Shown here: positions 32,653-41,729 of the stretch, in pieces
Layout of the letters: each line of letters opens with the position of its first letter
Position numbering within the stretch: position 1 is the first letter of the stretch
Assembly: GCA_900469445.1 (NCBI GenBank)
Contig: UBXM01000031.1
Location: forward strand, 1 to 64,000
Length of the DNA: 64,000 nt
Direction of reading: 5' to 3'
Source of the DNA: Hyphomicrobiales bacterium
Lineage (GTDB): Bacteria > Pseudomonadota > Alphaproteobacteria > Rhizobiales > Rhizobiaceae
Program-made: the position numbers and the translations under genes
Notes under the pieces: model-generated
Database searches by the model: none
What the model saw: the letters and a program-made list of their open reading frames with translations, nothing else
What the model was told of the DNA's origin: nothing

Positions 32653-34242
32653 ATGATCCAGAACCCAATTCTTCCTGGTTTTCACCCCGACCCTTCGATT
32701 TGCAGGGTGGGCGATGACTATTTCATCGCGACATCCACCTTTGAGTGGTACCCCGGCGTACAGATTTACCGCTCGACCGATCTCCAGTCATGGGAGTTGG
32801 TAAAACGTCCTCTGGAGCGTGCCGACCAACTCGATCTGCGCGGCGTACAGGATTCCTGTGGCGTCTGGGCGCCGTGCCTTACGCACGCGGATGGGCGTTT
32901 CTGGCTGATCTATACAATCGTCAGACGCAAGTCCGGTTCGTTCAAGGATTGTCACAACTACCTTGTCACCGCAGAAAAGATCGAAGGCCCTTGGTCGGCG
33001 CCGATCTATCTCAATTCCTCCGGCTTCGATCCTTCGCTGTTCCACGACGATAATGGCCGCAAGTGGCTGCTGAACCTGACATGGGACTACCGCGCACGGC
33101 CGACACCGTTTGGCGGTATCGTTCTTCAGGAATACGACGCGACACAAGGCAAGCTGGTGGGACCGATCACCAACATATTCCAGGGATCGTCGCTTGGTCT
33201 TGCAGAAGGTCCGCATCTTTATCAACGAGATGGATGGTACCACCTGTTGGTCGCAGAAGGCGGAACCGGTATGCGCCATGCAGTCACCATGGCGCGATCA
33301 AGGGAGATAACTGGCCCATACGAGGTTCATCCTGACACTCATGTCCTCACAAGCCGCTTCAACCCGGACGTCGTCCTGCAGCGCTCCGGCCACGGCGACA
33401 TCGTCGAGACACCGGACGGTGAAATCTACATGGTGCATCTTTGCAGCAGACCGCTGCCGGGCGTCAGACGCTCGGTCCTCGGTAGAGAGACCTCAATCCA
33501 GAAATGCGTCTGGGGTGAAGATGGCTGGCTTCGCCTCCACGGAGATCCGATTATTCCGGAAACGTCAGTGCCGAGCCCCCGCGGATTGAAGGCGACTGAC
33601 GCGGAGACAACTCCAGTTCGCTATGCTTTCGATGCGACACAAAGCCTGCCAGCTGATTTCCAATGGTTGCGCAGCCCTCAGCCCGACCGACTGTTTTCGC
33701 TTTCCGACCGTGCGGGCCATTTGCGGCTGACCGGGCGCGAATCCATCGGATCAACGTTCGAGCAGGCACTTGTGGCACGTCGCCAGACCGACTTTGACTT
33801 CGATGTCGAAACCGAACTTGAAGCCGATCCTTCCTGCTACCATCAGATGGCGGGACTGGTCGCCTACTATAACGGTTTCGCATATCACTACCTCTGCCTT
33901 ACCCATGATGAGGTACACGGCCGATCGCTGCAAATACTTTCCTGCCCGGGTAGGTGGCCTCAAGGCAACACAGAACTGATGCTCGAGCAACCGGTGATCG
34001 CACCGCAAGGACCTGTCCGCATGAAGCTTGAAGTCCGCGGCGCCGCGTCACGCTTCTACTACTGGCAAGACGGCTGGACGAGAATTGGGCCTGTTCTCGA
34101 TCATTCCGCGTTGTCCGACGAAAGCGGCGAAGGTGAACACGCCAACTTCACCGGCGCATTTGTTGGCATGGCCGCAAACGATACGAGCGGTCAAACAATG
34201 CACGCGGATTTCTCGTATTTTTCTTACTCGTCTTGCTCTTGA
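32653..34242 (+). CDS. GH43 glycosidase (beta-xylosidase/arabinofuranosidase type)
   Basis: 529 residues. The five-bladed propeller domain starts with NPILPGFHPDPSI, where Asp13 is the catalytic base; Asp126 in SSGFDPSLF is the pKa modulator and Glu185 in LGLAEGPHLY the acid. The C-terminal half (from about 325) is the beta-sandwich typical of GH43 xylosidases, with QMAGLVAYYNGFAYHYLCL. No signal peptide, so it works inside the cell on imported oligosaccharides. Last gene of the importer operon, 67 bases after the second ATPase gene. Its stop codon lies inside a dispersed repeat that may have replaced the original end. Confidence 0.92.
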   Translation: MIQNPILPGFHPDPSICRVGDDYFIATSTFEWYPGVQIYRSTDLQSWELVKRPLERADQLDLRGVQDSCGVWAPCLTHADGRFWLIYTIVRRKSGSFKDCHNYLVTAEKIEGPWSAPIYLNSSGFDPSLFHDDNGRKWLLNLTWDYRARPTPFGGIVLQEYDATQGKLVGPITNIFQGSSLGLAEGPHLYQRDGWYHLLVAEGGTGMRHAVTMARSREITGPYEVHPDTHVLTSRFNPDVVLQRSGHGDIVETPDGEIYMVHLCSRPLPGVRRSVLGRETSIQKCVWGEDGWLRLHGDPIIPETSVPSPRGLKATDAETTPVRYAFDATQSLPADFQWLRSPQPDRLFSLSDRAGHLRLTGRESIGSTFEQALVARRQTDFDFDVETELEADPSCYHQMAGLVAYYNGFAYHYLCLTHDEVHGRSLQILSCPGRWPQGNTELMLEQPVIAPQGPVRMKLEVRGAASRFYYWQDGWTRIGPVLDHSALSDESGEGEHANFTGAFVGMAANDTSGQTMHADFSYFSYSSCS

Positions 34243-34268
34243 GTGGATACGAATTATCGACCCACTCG
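34233..34268 (+). repeat. Dispersed T-arm-like repeat, copy G
   Basis: TTGCTCTTGAGTGGATACG then AATTATCGACCCACTCG. The GH43 stop codon TGA is part of the CTTGA arm of the repeat. Confidence 0.45.
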
Positions 34269-34361
34269 TTTCTCTCTTGCGATGGCAGTGATTTGAGGCA
34301 TGTATCCCAACGATGTGATCTCGACGATGTCGGATATCGTTGGACGCTTCTTGAGCGCAGA

Positions 34362-34994
34362 TCACGCAGGTCGCGGGGACAGGAACAACCGAAGCCCGAA
34401 GCCAATCAATAAGGTGCCAAATATCCACCGTTGTAGATGCTGTGCGAGAGTCGAATGGGCGATCCATCGAGCGAGCATCGCGCCCGCCACAGCATACATG
34501 AGATCGAAAACAAGGCCTACGGCAACAAGGATGGACCCTAGCAAAAGAAACTGTCCTGGCGCGGCGTGCTCCGACTGGATGAACTGCGGCAGCAATACCG
34601 AACAAAACAGCAAGGACTTGGGATTGAGCAAATTGGTCAAGAGCCCCCTTCGAAGAGAGATAACCCAAGACTGATTTTTGTCAGCGGAGGGCGTCGCCGC
34701 CGGGCCAGGCAAGAGCGAATGCGCTCGGAGCAGACCGACACCTATCCACATCAAGTATATTGCACCCACATACCGGATAATTTCAAAAGCTGCAGGCGCA
34801 GTCCTCAGCAATGTTGCCAGCCCGATTGCGGCCAGGAAAACGTGAGAGGCGCGCGCAAAGCCCAAGCCAGCCGCTACCGCGAGTGCATTTGCGCGACCGC
34901 GGATGGCGCTGGTCTGCAGGATCAGAACCATGTCTGGGCCCGGAACCAGATAGGCGATAACAAGCGCGCTAATGAAAATCCAAAGATCTTGCAT
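34362..34994 (-). CDS. LysE/RhtB-family amino-acid exporter
   Basis: 210 residues with about six membrane helices. Starts LVIAYLVPGPDMVLILQTSA, the LysE-family signature PGPD, and has GLLTNLLNPKSLLFCSVLLP with the conserved NPK. Divergent from an Lrp/AsnC regulator, the common pairing in which the regulator senses the exported amino acid. Confidence 0.92.
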   Translation of the reverse strand: MQDLWIFISALVIAYLVPGPDMVLILQTSAIRGRANALAVAAGLGFARASHVFLAAIGLATLLRTAPAAFEIIRYVGAIYLMWIGVGLLRAHSLLPGPAATPSADKNQSWVISLRRGLLTNLLNPKSLLFCSVLLPQFIQSEHAAPGQFLLLGSILVAVGLVFDLMYAVAGAMLARWIAHSTLAQHLQRWIFGTLLIGFGLRLFLSPRPA

Positions 34995-35122
34995 TTCTCA
35001 GTATCCATGACTCCGATGACAACACGCTATCGCGTCATCAGCCGGCATGTCCTTGCGAAGATGCTCATATTTCGAGATAGTTGAGTGGATCCTGCCAAAG
35101 ATGGCGCCAAATTTCTTAGAGT

Positions 35123-35602
35123 ATGCCAATGAAGCTAGACGCTATTGATCGCCGTATCCTTGCTGCCTTGCAAAGAGACGCTCGTTTGACGAATGTTCAG
35201 TTAGCTGAAGAAGTCGGTCTTTCCCCATCACCCTGCCTACGACGGGTACGCAATCTCGAGAAGACCGGCGTAATCAGCGGTTATCACGCGACGCTCGATC
35301 GTATTGGGCTGGGTCTCGGACTGACCGTATTTGTGGGAATTAAAGTCGAGCGTCATCACGACGAGCCAGCGGCCGCCTTTCGGGAGGCTGTGCAGGCCTT
35401 CACCGAAGTCATTTCGTGTCATTTGGTTTCGGGGGACGCCGATTTTCTGCTGCAAGTGGTCGTTCCGGATCTCGCAGGATATGAGCGTTTCTTGATGGGA
35501 ACCCTGCTCAAGCTGCCAGGCGTCAGGGATATTCGCAGTAATTTTGCCATCCAGACTGTAAAAACCCAAGGCCCCCTTTCGCTCGCCCATCTGCCAGGAT
35601 AG
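35123..35602 (+). CDS. Lrp/AsnC-family regulator
   Basis: 159 residues: helix-turn-helix LDAIDRRILAALQRDARLTN, VQLAEEVGLSPSPCLRRVRN, LEKTGVISGYHATLDR, then the RAM ligand-binding domain with CHLVSGDADFLLQVVVPDL. Met3 could also be the start. It probably activates the divergent LysE exporter in response to an amino acid. Confidence 0.92.
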   Translation: MPMKLDAIDRRILAALQRDARLTNVQLAEEVGLSPSPCLRRVRNLEKTGVISGYHATLDRIGLGLGLTVFVGIKVERHHDEPAAAFREAVQAFTEVISCHLVSGDADFLLQVVVPDLAGYERFLMGTLLKLPGVRDIRSNFAIQTVKTQGPLSLAHLPG

Positions 35603-35760
35603 GTAATGTCGGAAAACCGATAGTTGCGCAGAACTCTGATGCCTGACGGGTTTCCCATCGCGCAGGTTTTGGTCCAGTCCGTTCAGGTGTTTTTGGTACT
35701 TTTCACCTCGAAGCGATCAATCCAAGGTCGCGCCGGCTTCATTCAGAACAGGAACTAGGA

Positions 35761-36219
35761 ATGTCGGGACGAATAAATTATCAGGCGGTTTCCCCCGCTG
35801 GGTTCAAAGCATTGGGTGGTGTCTATGCCCACGTGCAGCAGTCCGGTCTGGATGCCGGCCTCGTTGAGTTGGTGTATTTGCGGATTTCCCAGATCAACGG
35901 ATGCGCGTACTGCCTCGATTTGCATACAACTGATCTGCTGAAAAAGGGCGTGCCGCACCGAAAGCTTGCGCTTGTACAAGCCTGGCGAGAAGCAGGAAGT
36001 CTGTTTTCGTCGCGTGAAAAGGCGGCCCTGGGCTGGGCAGAAACCGTGACGAATGTGTCGACAACAGGAATCCCGGATAATGAGTTTGCTGCCGCATCTG
36101 TCATTCTCTCTGAAAAAGAGCTTGTCGATCTCACGATCGCGGTAGGGCTGATGAATACGTTTAATCGACTGGCAATCGCGTTTAGACGGCAGCCAGAAGC
36201 GCTTACAGCGGCGGCTTAG
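35761..36219 (+). CDS. AhpD/carboxymuconolactone decarboxylase-like protein
   Basis: 152 residues. The AhpD core is LVELVYLRISQINGCAYCLD followed by LHTTDL, with the redox pair Cys48 and Cys51 and His55 of the proton-relay motif. Such proteins reduce peroxides or act as thiol-based redox enzymes. Stands alone, 159 bases after the Lrp gene. Physiological partner unknown. Confidence 0.9.
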   Translation: MSGRINYQAVSPAGFKALGGVYAHVQQSGLDAGLVELVYLRISQINGCAYCLDLHTTDLLKKGVPHRKLALVQAWREAGSLFSSREKAALGWAETVTNVSTTGIPDNEFAAASVILSEKELVDLTIAVGLMNTFNRLAIAFRRQPEALTAAA

Positions 36220-36301
36220 GAGATATTTCTTTGAGGCCGGCCCAACCGACAACGCTGGTATTGAAGTATCTCAACCTTACAACGCCACGGGCGGATGGAA
36301 G

Positions 36302-36649
36302 ATGAGGCCGTGTCGTCGCCAGTTGGCGCTTGTGCTTGTTGCACTGACGCTTTTATTCACCCAGACGACATACAGCTATTCCAGCTTGGCCAGCATGTCG
36401 CCAAAAGTCGACGCGTTTGGCAACCCGCTTTGCCTGACGTCGCAGAGCGAAGAGCCTCATCAGCAAGGGTTGGCATGCTGTTTCGCCTGCTGCTTCAGCT
36501 CTTACATGGGGATTCTGCATAATCCCCACGTAAACTATGTGCGACTTCAGCACGACGACGGGTTTAGAACTTCGCTCGTTCGAGTTTTCCGTATCGGGCC
36601 TGCGGCGAAACACTATCCTGGTTATCCGCGCGCTCCACCATCTCCCTGA
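36302..36649 (+). CDS. Small Cys-rich exported protein (DUF2946-like)
   Basis: 115 residues with a signal peptide (RRQLALVLVALTLLFTQTTY). The mature part has DAFGNPLCLTS, then GLACCFACCFSSY and ends YPGYPRAPPSP. A Cys-rich middle and a C-terminal RAPP tail resemble DUF2946 proteins, often near metal or redox genes; I am not certain of the family. No ribosome site of note. Confidence 0.5.
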   Translation: MRPCRRQLALVLVALTLLFTQTTYSYSSLASMSPKVDAFGNPLCLTSQSEEPHQQGLACCFACCFSSYMGILHNPHVNYVRLQHDDGFRTSLVRVFRIGPAAKHYPGYPRAPPSP

Positions 36650-36740
36650 TCGTCTAATTCGACCCGTCTCCGGATTCGGCGACGAGCCTTTATGTCTATC
36701 AAGGATCCCAGCTCCACGAGCTTACGGATGGAGAACACCC

Positions 36741-37463
36741 ATGATTCCCATGATTAAATTGCTTTCAATTGTTGTCGGCATGGCATTAGCGGCTTCGGCC
36801 GGTTCAGCGCTAGCGCAGGATGCCACTGCAGGGCAGAACGCTTCACCGAAAGAGAAGACCAAGACCATAGCGGTCGTACTTTATGATAAGTTCGAGACGC
36901 TCGATGTGTTCGGGCCAGTTCAAATGTGGGGCCGGTTGCCGGACCACAAGGTCGTGTTCGTCGCTGAAAATGCGGGACCGGTGCATTCGTCTCAAGGCCC
37001 TGAAGCTGTGGCAACATACTCATTCGATAATGCTCCTCAGTTCGATATCGTCATGGTGCCAGGCGGCGGTGGCGCTCGACAAGAAGTCAACAATCCAAAG
37101 ATCCTCGATTTTATTCGCAGGCAGGATAAAGGAACCGACCTTACCATCTCCGTCTGCACCGGTGCGGCGCTTTTGGCCAAAGCCGGCCTGCTGAATGACC
37201 GCAAAGCCACCACCAATAAGCTGGCCTGGAAGTGGGCCACAGGGCAGAGCGACAAGGTCGAGTGGGTCGGGCACGCCCGGTGGGTAGAAGACGGTAAGTA
37301 CATAACGTCGTCCGGTGTCTCAGCGGGAACAGACATGGCGCTCGCGGTCGTTGAGAAGATTTATGGCCGGGAAGCTGCTGATCGCCGCGCAAAGGGTGCG
37401 GAGTACGTCTGGAGCGACGATCCAAATAACGATCCATTTGCGGTAGAAATCGCGAATAATTAG
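36741..37463 (+). CDS. Exported DJ-1/PfpI-family protein
   Basis: 240 residues from the ATG at 36741 (GGAG upstream). Signal peptide: IKLLSIVVGMALAASAG ending ALA-QD. The DJ-1/PfpI fold follows: TIAVVLYDKFETLDVFGPV, FDIVMVPGGGGARQEV, and the nucleophile elbow SVCTGAALLAKAGLL with Cys139, then KATTNKLAWKW. Most relatives are cytoplasmic or fused to AraC domains, so a secreted stand-alone form is less usual. Likely a glyoxalase/hydratase or isocyanide-hydratase-like activity; not determined. Confidence 0.85.
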   Translation: MIPMIKLLSIVVGMALAASAGSALAQDATAGQNASPKEKTKTIAVVLYDKFETLDVFGPVQMWGRLPDHKVVFVAENAGPVHSSQGPEAVATYSFDNAPQFDIVMVPGGGGARQEVNNPKILDFIRRQDKGTDLTISVCTGAALLAKAGLLNDRKATTNKLAWKWATGQSDKVEWVGHARWVEDGKYITSSGVSAGTDMALAVVEKIYGREAADRRAKGAEYVWSDDPNNDPFAVEIANN

Positions 37464-37590
37464 CGCCCGACATCGTCCGCGGGCGGCAGTAGCCGTCCGC
37501 TTCTGGATGGTCTACCGCGATAGGCCATTCCTGGTTCTCCCGCACTGAACCATCGACACCTAAAAAAGCCATGTCATCGCGCCGGAATTA

Positions 37591-38286
37591 ATGCGCGTGA
37601 CGAGGCATCAAAACCGCCGCGTTTGCAAAGCGGGTCAAGGAGATATCATAAAAATCCTTCACATTGACTGCAGTTCCCGTATCGGTTCGTGGAGCCGACA
37701 ACTGTCCACCATCGTGTGCGACGAGTTCAAAGCGACCTACCCAGATGTCACCGTTATGCGTCGCGATTTGGGCTTTGACCCAATTCCCCACCCTTGCACC
37801 GAGTATGCCACCGCTCTTTCGACCCGAGAAGCTTACATGGCAGCTCAAGGCACTGATGCGTTCGTAATTTCGGAGCTCCTGATCCGTGAAATTGAGGCCG
37901 CTGACGTTATTGTTCTCGGCACACCAATGCACAATTTCACTGTCCCGTCGTGCCTCAAGGCATGGCTCGATCATGTTATGCTTATGGGACGTACGATTGG
38001 ATCCGGTCCTGACGGCAAGTTTGGCCTTCTCGCAGATCGGCCGGTTTACGTGGCGATCGCTTCGGGCGACATCTTAAGCGGCCCGGGTGCTAAACAGCCG
38101 GATCATCTAACGCCCTACCTGGGAACCGCCTTTGGCTGCATTGGTCTGTCGTCCATGTTCGTCTTTGCAATCCAGAACACAGCCCGGACCGAAATGAACG
38201 AACTTGTGGATCGTATCGATCAACTGAGACCAACCATCAGCCGTACGATTTGCGACAGACCTGTCCAAGCAGCCGAGACTGCTTGA
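37591..38286 (+). CDS. FMN-dependent NADH-azoreductase/flavodoxin-like quinone reductase
   Basis: The flavodoxin-like body starts KILHIDCSSRIGSWSRQLS and has the FMN-binding LGTPMHNFTVPSCLKAWLDH region and VYVAIASGDI, as in AzoR quinone/azo reductases. The expected start is the codon before KILHID: it has a perfect AAGGAG (37637-37642) five bases upstream but reads ATA (37648-37650), not ATG. An in-frame ATG at 37591 lies upstream with no good ribosome site and gives a 19-residue extension. Expression may therefore be low or start at an unusual codon. Enzyme activity otherwise looks intact. Confidence 0.82.
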   Translation: MRVTRHQNRRVCKAGQGDIIKILHIDCSSRIGSWSRQLSTIVCDEFKATYPDVTVMRRDLGFDPIPHPCTEYATALSTREAYMAAQGTDAFVISELLIREIEAADVIVLGTPMHNFTVPSCLKAWLDHVMLMGRTIGSGPDGKFGLLADRPVYVAIASGDILSGPGAKQPDHLTPYLGTAFGCIGLSSMFVFAIQNTARTEMNELVDRIDQLRPTISRTICDRPVQAAETA

Positions 38287-38312
38287 TTATCGGGAGCAGG
38301 AGCGAAGAGCAA

Positions 38313-38801
38313 ATGACCGCATTCTCAAAAGATGACCGGTTCGAGGTAACATCCGTCGACGAAGATCAAATTGCAGCCTGTTTCCCGATCATCTCGCAGC
38401 TACGGCCCTACTTGACAGACCAGGCCGCGTGGGTTGAACGCGCAGAGGTTCTTCGGGCGGGGGGATACCAAATTCTGGCGGTGTGGGAGAAAAACGAGGT
38501 TATTGCCATGGCCGGGTATCGGCTGAACGATAACATGATCTACGGACGGTTCCTGTATATCGATGACCTGGTCACAGATGAGCGAAAGCGTGGTTCGGGC
38601 CTTGGTGCCCGTCTGTTGGAAGAGCTACAAGGAATAGGTCGCCTGGCCGACTGCCACTACATGGTCTTGGACACGGCAGCCACAAACACCGATGCACGAC
38701 GTTTCTATCAACGGGAAGGCCTTATGGACCTCGCCGTCGGGTTCATCAAACCTCTCAATGATGCAAGCGCCAAAAACCTTCGACAATATGCTGACGTCTG
38801 A
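38313..38801 (+). CDS. GNAT-family N-acetyltransferase
   Basis: 162 residues. FLYIDDLVTDERKRGSGLGA then RLLEELQ is the acetyl-CoA-binding beta4-P-loop-alpha3 motif (RGSGLG), and DTAATNTDARRFYQREGLM is the late motif. The ATG at 38313 follows a purine-rich stretch. It lies between the azoreductase-like gene (26 bases) and a MocR gene, and is likely co-transcribed with both. Substrate unknown. Confidence 0.88.
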   Translation: MTAFSKDDRFEVTSVDEDQIAACFPIISQLRPYLTDQAAWVERAEVLRAGGYQILAVWEKNEVIAMAGYRLNDNMIYGRFLYIDDLVTDERKRGSGLGARLLEELQGIGRLADCHYMVLDTAATNTDARRFYQREGLMDLAVGFIKPLNDASAKNLRQYADV

Positions 38802-38809
38802 TTTCGGGA

Positions 38810-38830
38810 GCGGTCCGCGTCGCGGGCCGC
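38810..38830 (+). other. GC-rich stem-loop before the MocR gene
   Basis: GCGGTCCGC and GCGGGCCGC pair (one G-T) around a three-base loop, 18 bases before the MocR start codon. No T-run; may attenuate read-through or be a processing site. Confidence 0.35.
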
Positions 38831-38848
38831 CCTACATTGGAGAACAGA

Positions 38849-40300
38849 ATGCGTACCCCTGATCCAATGCTTGATTTGGACATCGACCGCCACAAGGGCA
38901 AGACGATATCCGACCAAATTGCAACGCATATCGAACATGCCATTCGGTCCGGTGTTCTAATCCCCGGCGACCGTTTGCCGTCATGGATAGACCTTGCGTC
39001 TCAGCTTGGAGTGGCGCGGGGGACCGTAAGATCAGCTTATGAAAAGCTGATCGACAGAAATATGTTGGTGACGGCAGGTTCCGCCGGCACGCGCGTCGCC
39101 GGCACGCGGCAGGCAGAATTGGTCGAGGGCCAGGAACCAGAACAACTTCTCCCCCCAGACGCAGGTTATAGAACCGAAGAGCCTTTGCTATTCCAGCTTG
39201 GCGTCCCCGCCTCAGACGCGTTTCCCGCCACGCTTTGGAGCAGGCTTTATAAAAGTGCCGTCCAGCGCACATCTACTCGCGTAACCTATGCCGATCCACG
39301 GGGAGTGCCGGAGCTGAGGGAAGCAATCGCTTCACACGTGGCAATCGCCCGTGGCGTTTCGTGTTGCGCAGATCAAATCATCATCACGTCCGGTTATCGG
39401 ACCGCGCTGACGATCGCACTTCAGGCGATCGGGGTCCGTGGTTCCCAGGCCTGGGTCGAGGATCCCGGTTATCCCGTCACCCGCCTTGCTCTGGAAACAA
39501 TGGGTATTCAGCCCGTCGCGGTGCCTGTCGACAACCACGGATTGGACGTCGAGAAAGGCCGTGACCTTGCGCCTCACGCTGCGCTGGCCATCGTCACCGC
39601 CGGGCAGCAAGCTCCAACGGGAGTGACGCTGAGCCCGAGCCGAAGGGCACATCTTCTTGAATGGGCGCACGTGGCTAACAGCTGGCTGATAGAGGATGAT
39701 TACCTCGCCGAACTTCAGCTCGGCGGGCGCTCCGCACATGCGTTGGCTGGAGAAGCCGGTTCGGAACGTGTCATCCATATCGGCACGTTCAGTAAAACAC
39801 TTAGTCCTGCCATCGGCATTGGCTTCCTCATTGCGCCGCCGCTTTTGGCGAGGCGCCTGATCGACGAGGCAACATGGCTGCATTCGACACCCAACGTTGC
39901 TAGTCAGACGGCTTTGGCGACATTTCTGAAAGAGGGCCACTATTTGCGGCACCTCCGCCGCATGCGGGAGCTCTACAGCGAGCGGCGCGACATCTTGATA
40001 AGCAGTCTGGAGGAAGCTGGGTTTCGGGACGTTACTCCCGCAGGCTTGTCAGTGATCGTCGCACTGCCGAGGGGTTTTGATGATCAGCATATCGCCATGG
40101 CGGCGAGAGAGGTGAATTTCGGTCCCGCCCCCTTGTCGCTCTGGTATTCCGCGTCCGGCCGCGGAAAAGCAGGTCTCCTTCTAAGCGTCACGAATGTCAG
40201 TGAGAACCGTCTGGGCGAAAGCTGCCAACGGCTAAAGCGCTGCATCAACATTGGTACCTGCCCGGTTCCCCCAACGTTGTTCGCGACCTCAACATCTTGA
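38849..40300 (+). CDS. MocR/PdxR-family regulator (GntR HTH fused to aminotransferase)
   Basis: 483 residues from the ATG at 38849 (TTGGAGAACAGA ahead). Residues 18-85 are a GntR winged helix (SDQIATHIEHAIRSGVLIPG, LASQLGVARGTVRSAYEKLI). Residues 115-470 form a fold-type I aminotransferase-like domain: DPRGVPELREAIASHVAIAR, the AGQQAPTGVTLS motif, IEDDYLAEL, and PLP lysine Lys316 in GTFSKTLSPAIG. Such proteins use PLP as a sensor, not a catalyst, and control PLP, taurine or GABA genes nearby. The target here is unclear. Confidence 0.92.
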   Translation: MRTPDPMLDLDIDRHKGKTISDQIATHIEHAIRSGVLIPGDRLPSWIDLASQLGVARGTVRSAYEKLIDRNMLVTAGSAGTRVAGTRQAELVEGQEPEQLLPPDAGYRTEEPLLFQLGVPASDAFPATLWSRLYKSAVQRTSTRVTYADPRGVPELREAIASHVAIARGVSCCADQIIITSGYRTALTIALQAIGVRGSQAWVEDPGYPVTRLALETMGIQPVAVPVDNHGLDVEKGRDLAPHAALAIVTAGQQAPTGVTLSPSRRAHLLEWAHVANSWLIEDDYLAELQLGGRSAHALAGEAGSERVIHIGTFSKTLSPAIGIGFLIAPPLLARRLIDEATWLHSTPNVASQTALATFLKEGHYLRHLRRMRELYSERRDILISSLEEAGFRDVTPAGLSVIVALPRGFDDQHIAMAAREVNFGPAPLSLWYSASGRGKAGLLLSVTNVSENRLGESCQRLKRCINIGTCPVPPTLFATSTS

Positions 40301-40448
40301 ATGACTGACAACACGAGGGAAGCGGGGATCGAGGTCCACTTTGGCATAACACTGCTCGATGTCCTTAACGTCACTGCAACGAAAAAGTTTGCTCGGTATC
40401 GCCGTCTCGCTCGTCGCGACGTCGATATACCCCTACCAAGCAAAAACA

Positions 40449-40472
40449 GGAGGCGCGACCATTCGCGCCTCC
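40449..40472 (-). terminator. Intrinsic terminator of the hmp/DoxX operon
   Basis: GGAGGCGCGA and TCGCGCCTCC form a perfect 10-bp stem with a four-base loop. On the minus strand it is followed by TGTTTTTG, so it ends transcripts coming from the DoxX-like gene. Confidence 0.75.
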
Positions 40473-40534
40473 GAACCTCATCGCGGCTTGGCTCTGCGTC
40501 CCCTAAGTCGCCAGCACTGACGACGACGACCCTG

Positions 40535-41674
40535 TCAGTGATGGTGCGGAGTCTCTGCCGGTCCGCCAGGGCCGTGAGGGTGTTCCTCGCTATAGGAATG
40601 GGTCGTCTTAGGAACGTCTGGCGATGGGACTGTCCCGTTGACGCCAAAGAAGGCGAGATGGAGGCCCCAATAGGCGGTACAGAACAGGATCAGAGCCCCC
40701 GACAAACCTATCGGCACGTTGATCAGGGGTCGCTTGAAACTGGTCATCAAGTCCATACCGGAGCGCTGCTCGGCGGCAACAGCAATCAGGATCGCCATTA
40801 TCAGACCATGACCAATGAGATCGATACGTCCGAATGGCCAGACAGCAGCCGTGAATATAACGAGCAATGCGACCGCCGACAGTCGCCGTATCAAAGGTGT
40901 CCAGAGGAGGCCGAAGCCCAACGTAAATTCGGTCACCCCCGCCATCGGAATGAAAACGTCTCGCGGCATTCCGAACGTCAGAAAAGGCTTCTCTACGACC
41001 AAAGGATAGAACCAGCTGGGAAACGCGAACTTTTCGAGGCTCGACCACATCAGCGCAATCGCCAAGCCCCACCGCAGGACTTCGAAACGACGGGCACGCA
41101 GGCGTTCGGATTTCAGAGGCTCAAGGATCAGATACGCGGCGACACCCAGTCCAAGAGCCAGGTAGTCGAAAAGGTGGAAGAGTTCGTAATCTCTAAGTGC
41201 GAACACCCACAACATGATTATTCCGATGCCTGCCAGTGGCATAGTTGGGCGCCAGAAGATGCAGCATGCAATCACCAGCTGCAGCCACGAGACCCATTCA
41301 TATGGCGTTTTCAGGTCGGGGGTGAGGTAGACGTTACCGACCGCAAATATAGCGATAAAAAATCCGGCGATGATTGACCTGACGTAGTCGTCCTGACGGA
41401 TCCAGATAGGGTGGGTCGCGCGGTTCAGCGCGCCAATCGCAGCACCCCCTAGGTGCCCGCGTTCGATCATCCGCGTCAGAATAAAGAACGCCAGTACGAG
41501 GCCGATCCCAATCCAGAACCACAGATCGACCAGAGTTCGACTGACGGGCTCCGGCGGGGCTCCGACGATGTAGGGAGCGAACCACTTAACGTGCGCTGAC
41601 GCAGTGCCCGGCAAAGTGATCACGACAAGGGTTGCGAGATGTAGGTGAAGTGCGCGTTTGAGATACTCAAACAT
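40535..41674 (-). CDS. DoxX-like membrane protein with His-rich tail
   Basis: 379 residues with about nine to ten membrane helices and a signal-like start (LHLATLVVITLPGTASAHVKW). The middle segment LRWGLAIALMWSSLEKFAFP and GVTEFTLGFGLL resemble DoxX-type quinone-linked membrane proteins. The C-terminus ends HPHGPGGPAETPHHH, a possible metal site. It lies in the nitric-oxide detoxification operon, 55 bases after hmp, so a role in NO stress or respiration is suggested by context. No activity is known to me for this exact arrangement. Confidence 0.7.
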   Translation of the reverse strand: MFEYLKRALHLHLATLVVITLPGTASAHVKWFAPYIVGAPPEPVSRTLVDLWFWIGIGLVLAFFILTRMIERGHLGGAAIGALNRATHPIWIRQDDYVRSIIAGFFIAIFAVGNVYLTPDLKTPYEWVSWLQLVIACCIFWRPTMPLAGIGIIMLWVFALRDYELFHLFDYLALGLGVAAYLILEPLKSERLRARRFEVLRWGLAIALMWSSLEKFAFPSWFYPLVVEKPFLTFGMPRDVFIPMAGVTEFTLGFGLLWTPLIRRLSAVALLVIFTAAVWPFGRIDLIGHGLIMAILIAVAAEQRSGMDLMTSFKRPLINVPIGLSGALILFCTAYWGLHLAFFGVNGTVPSPDVPKTTHSYSEEHPHGPGGPAETPHHH

Positions 41675-41698
41675 GACGGGTTCTTTCCGTGGGGATGA

Positions 41699-41716
41699 GG
41701 CGGACTGACGTCCGCC
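41699..41716. other. Intercistronic hairpin between hmp and the DoxX-like gene
   Basis: GGCGGAC-TGAC-GTCCGCC, a perfect 7-bp stem. On the minus (coding) strand no T-run follows, so it may stabilise the hmp end of the mRNA; on the + strand CTTTT follows. Confidence 0.45.
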
Positions 41717-41729
41717 CTTTTCGAGGAAT

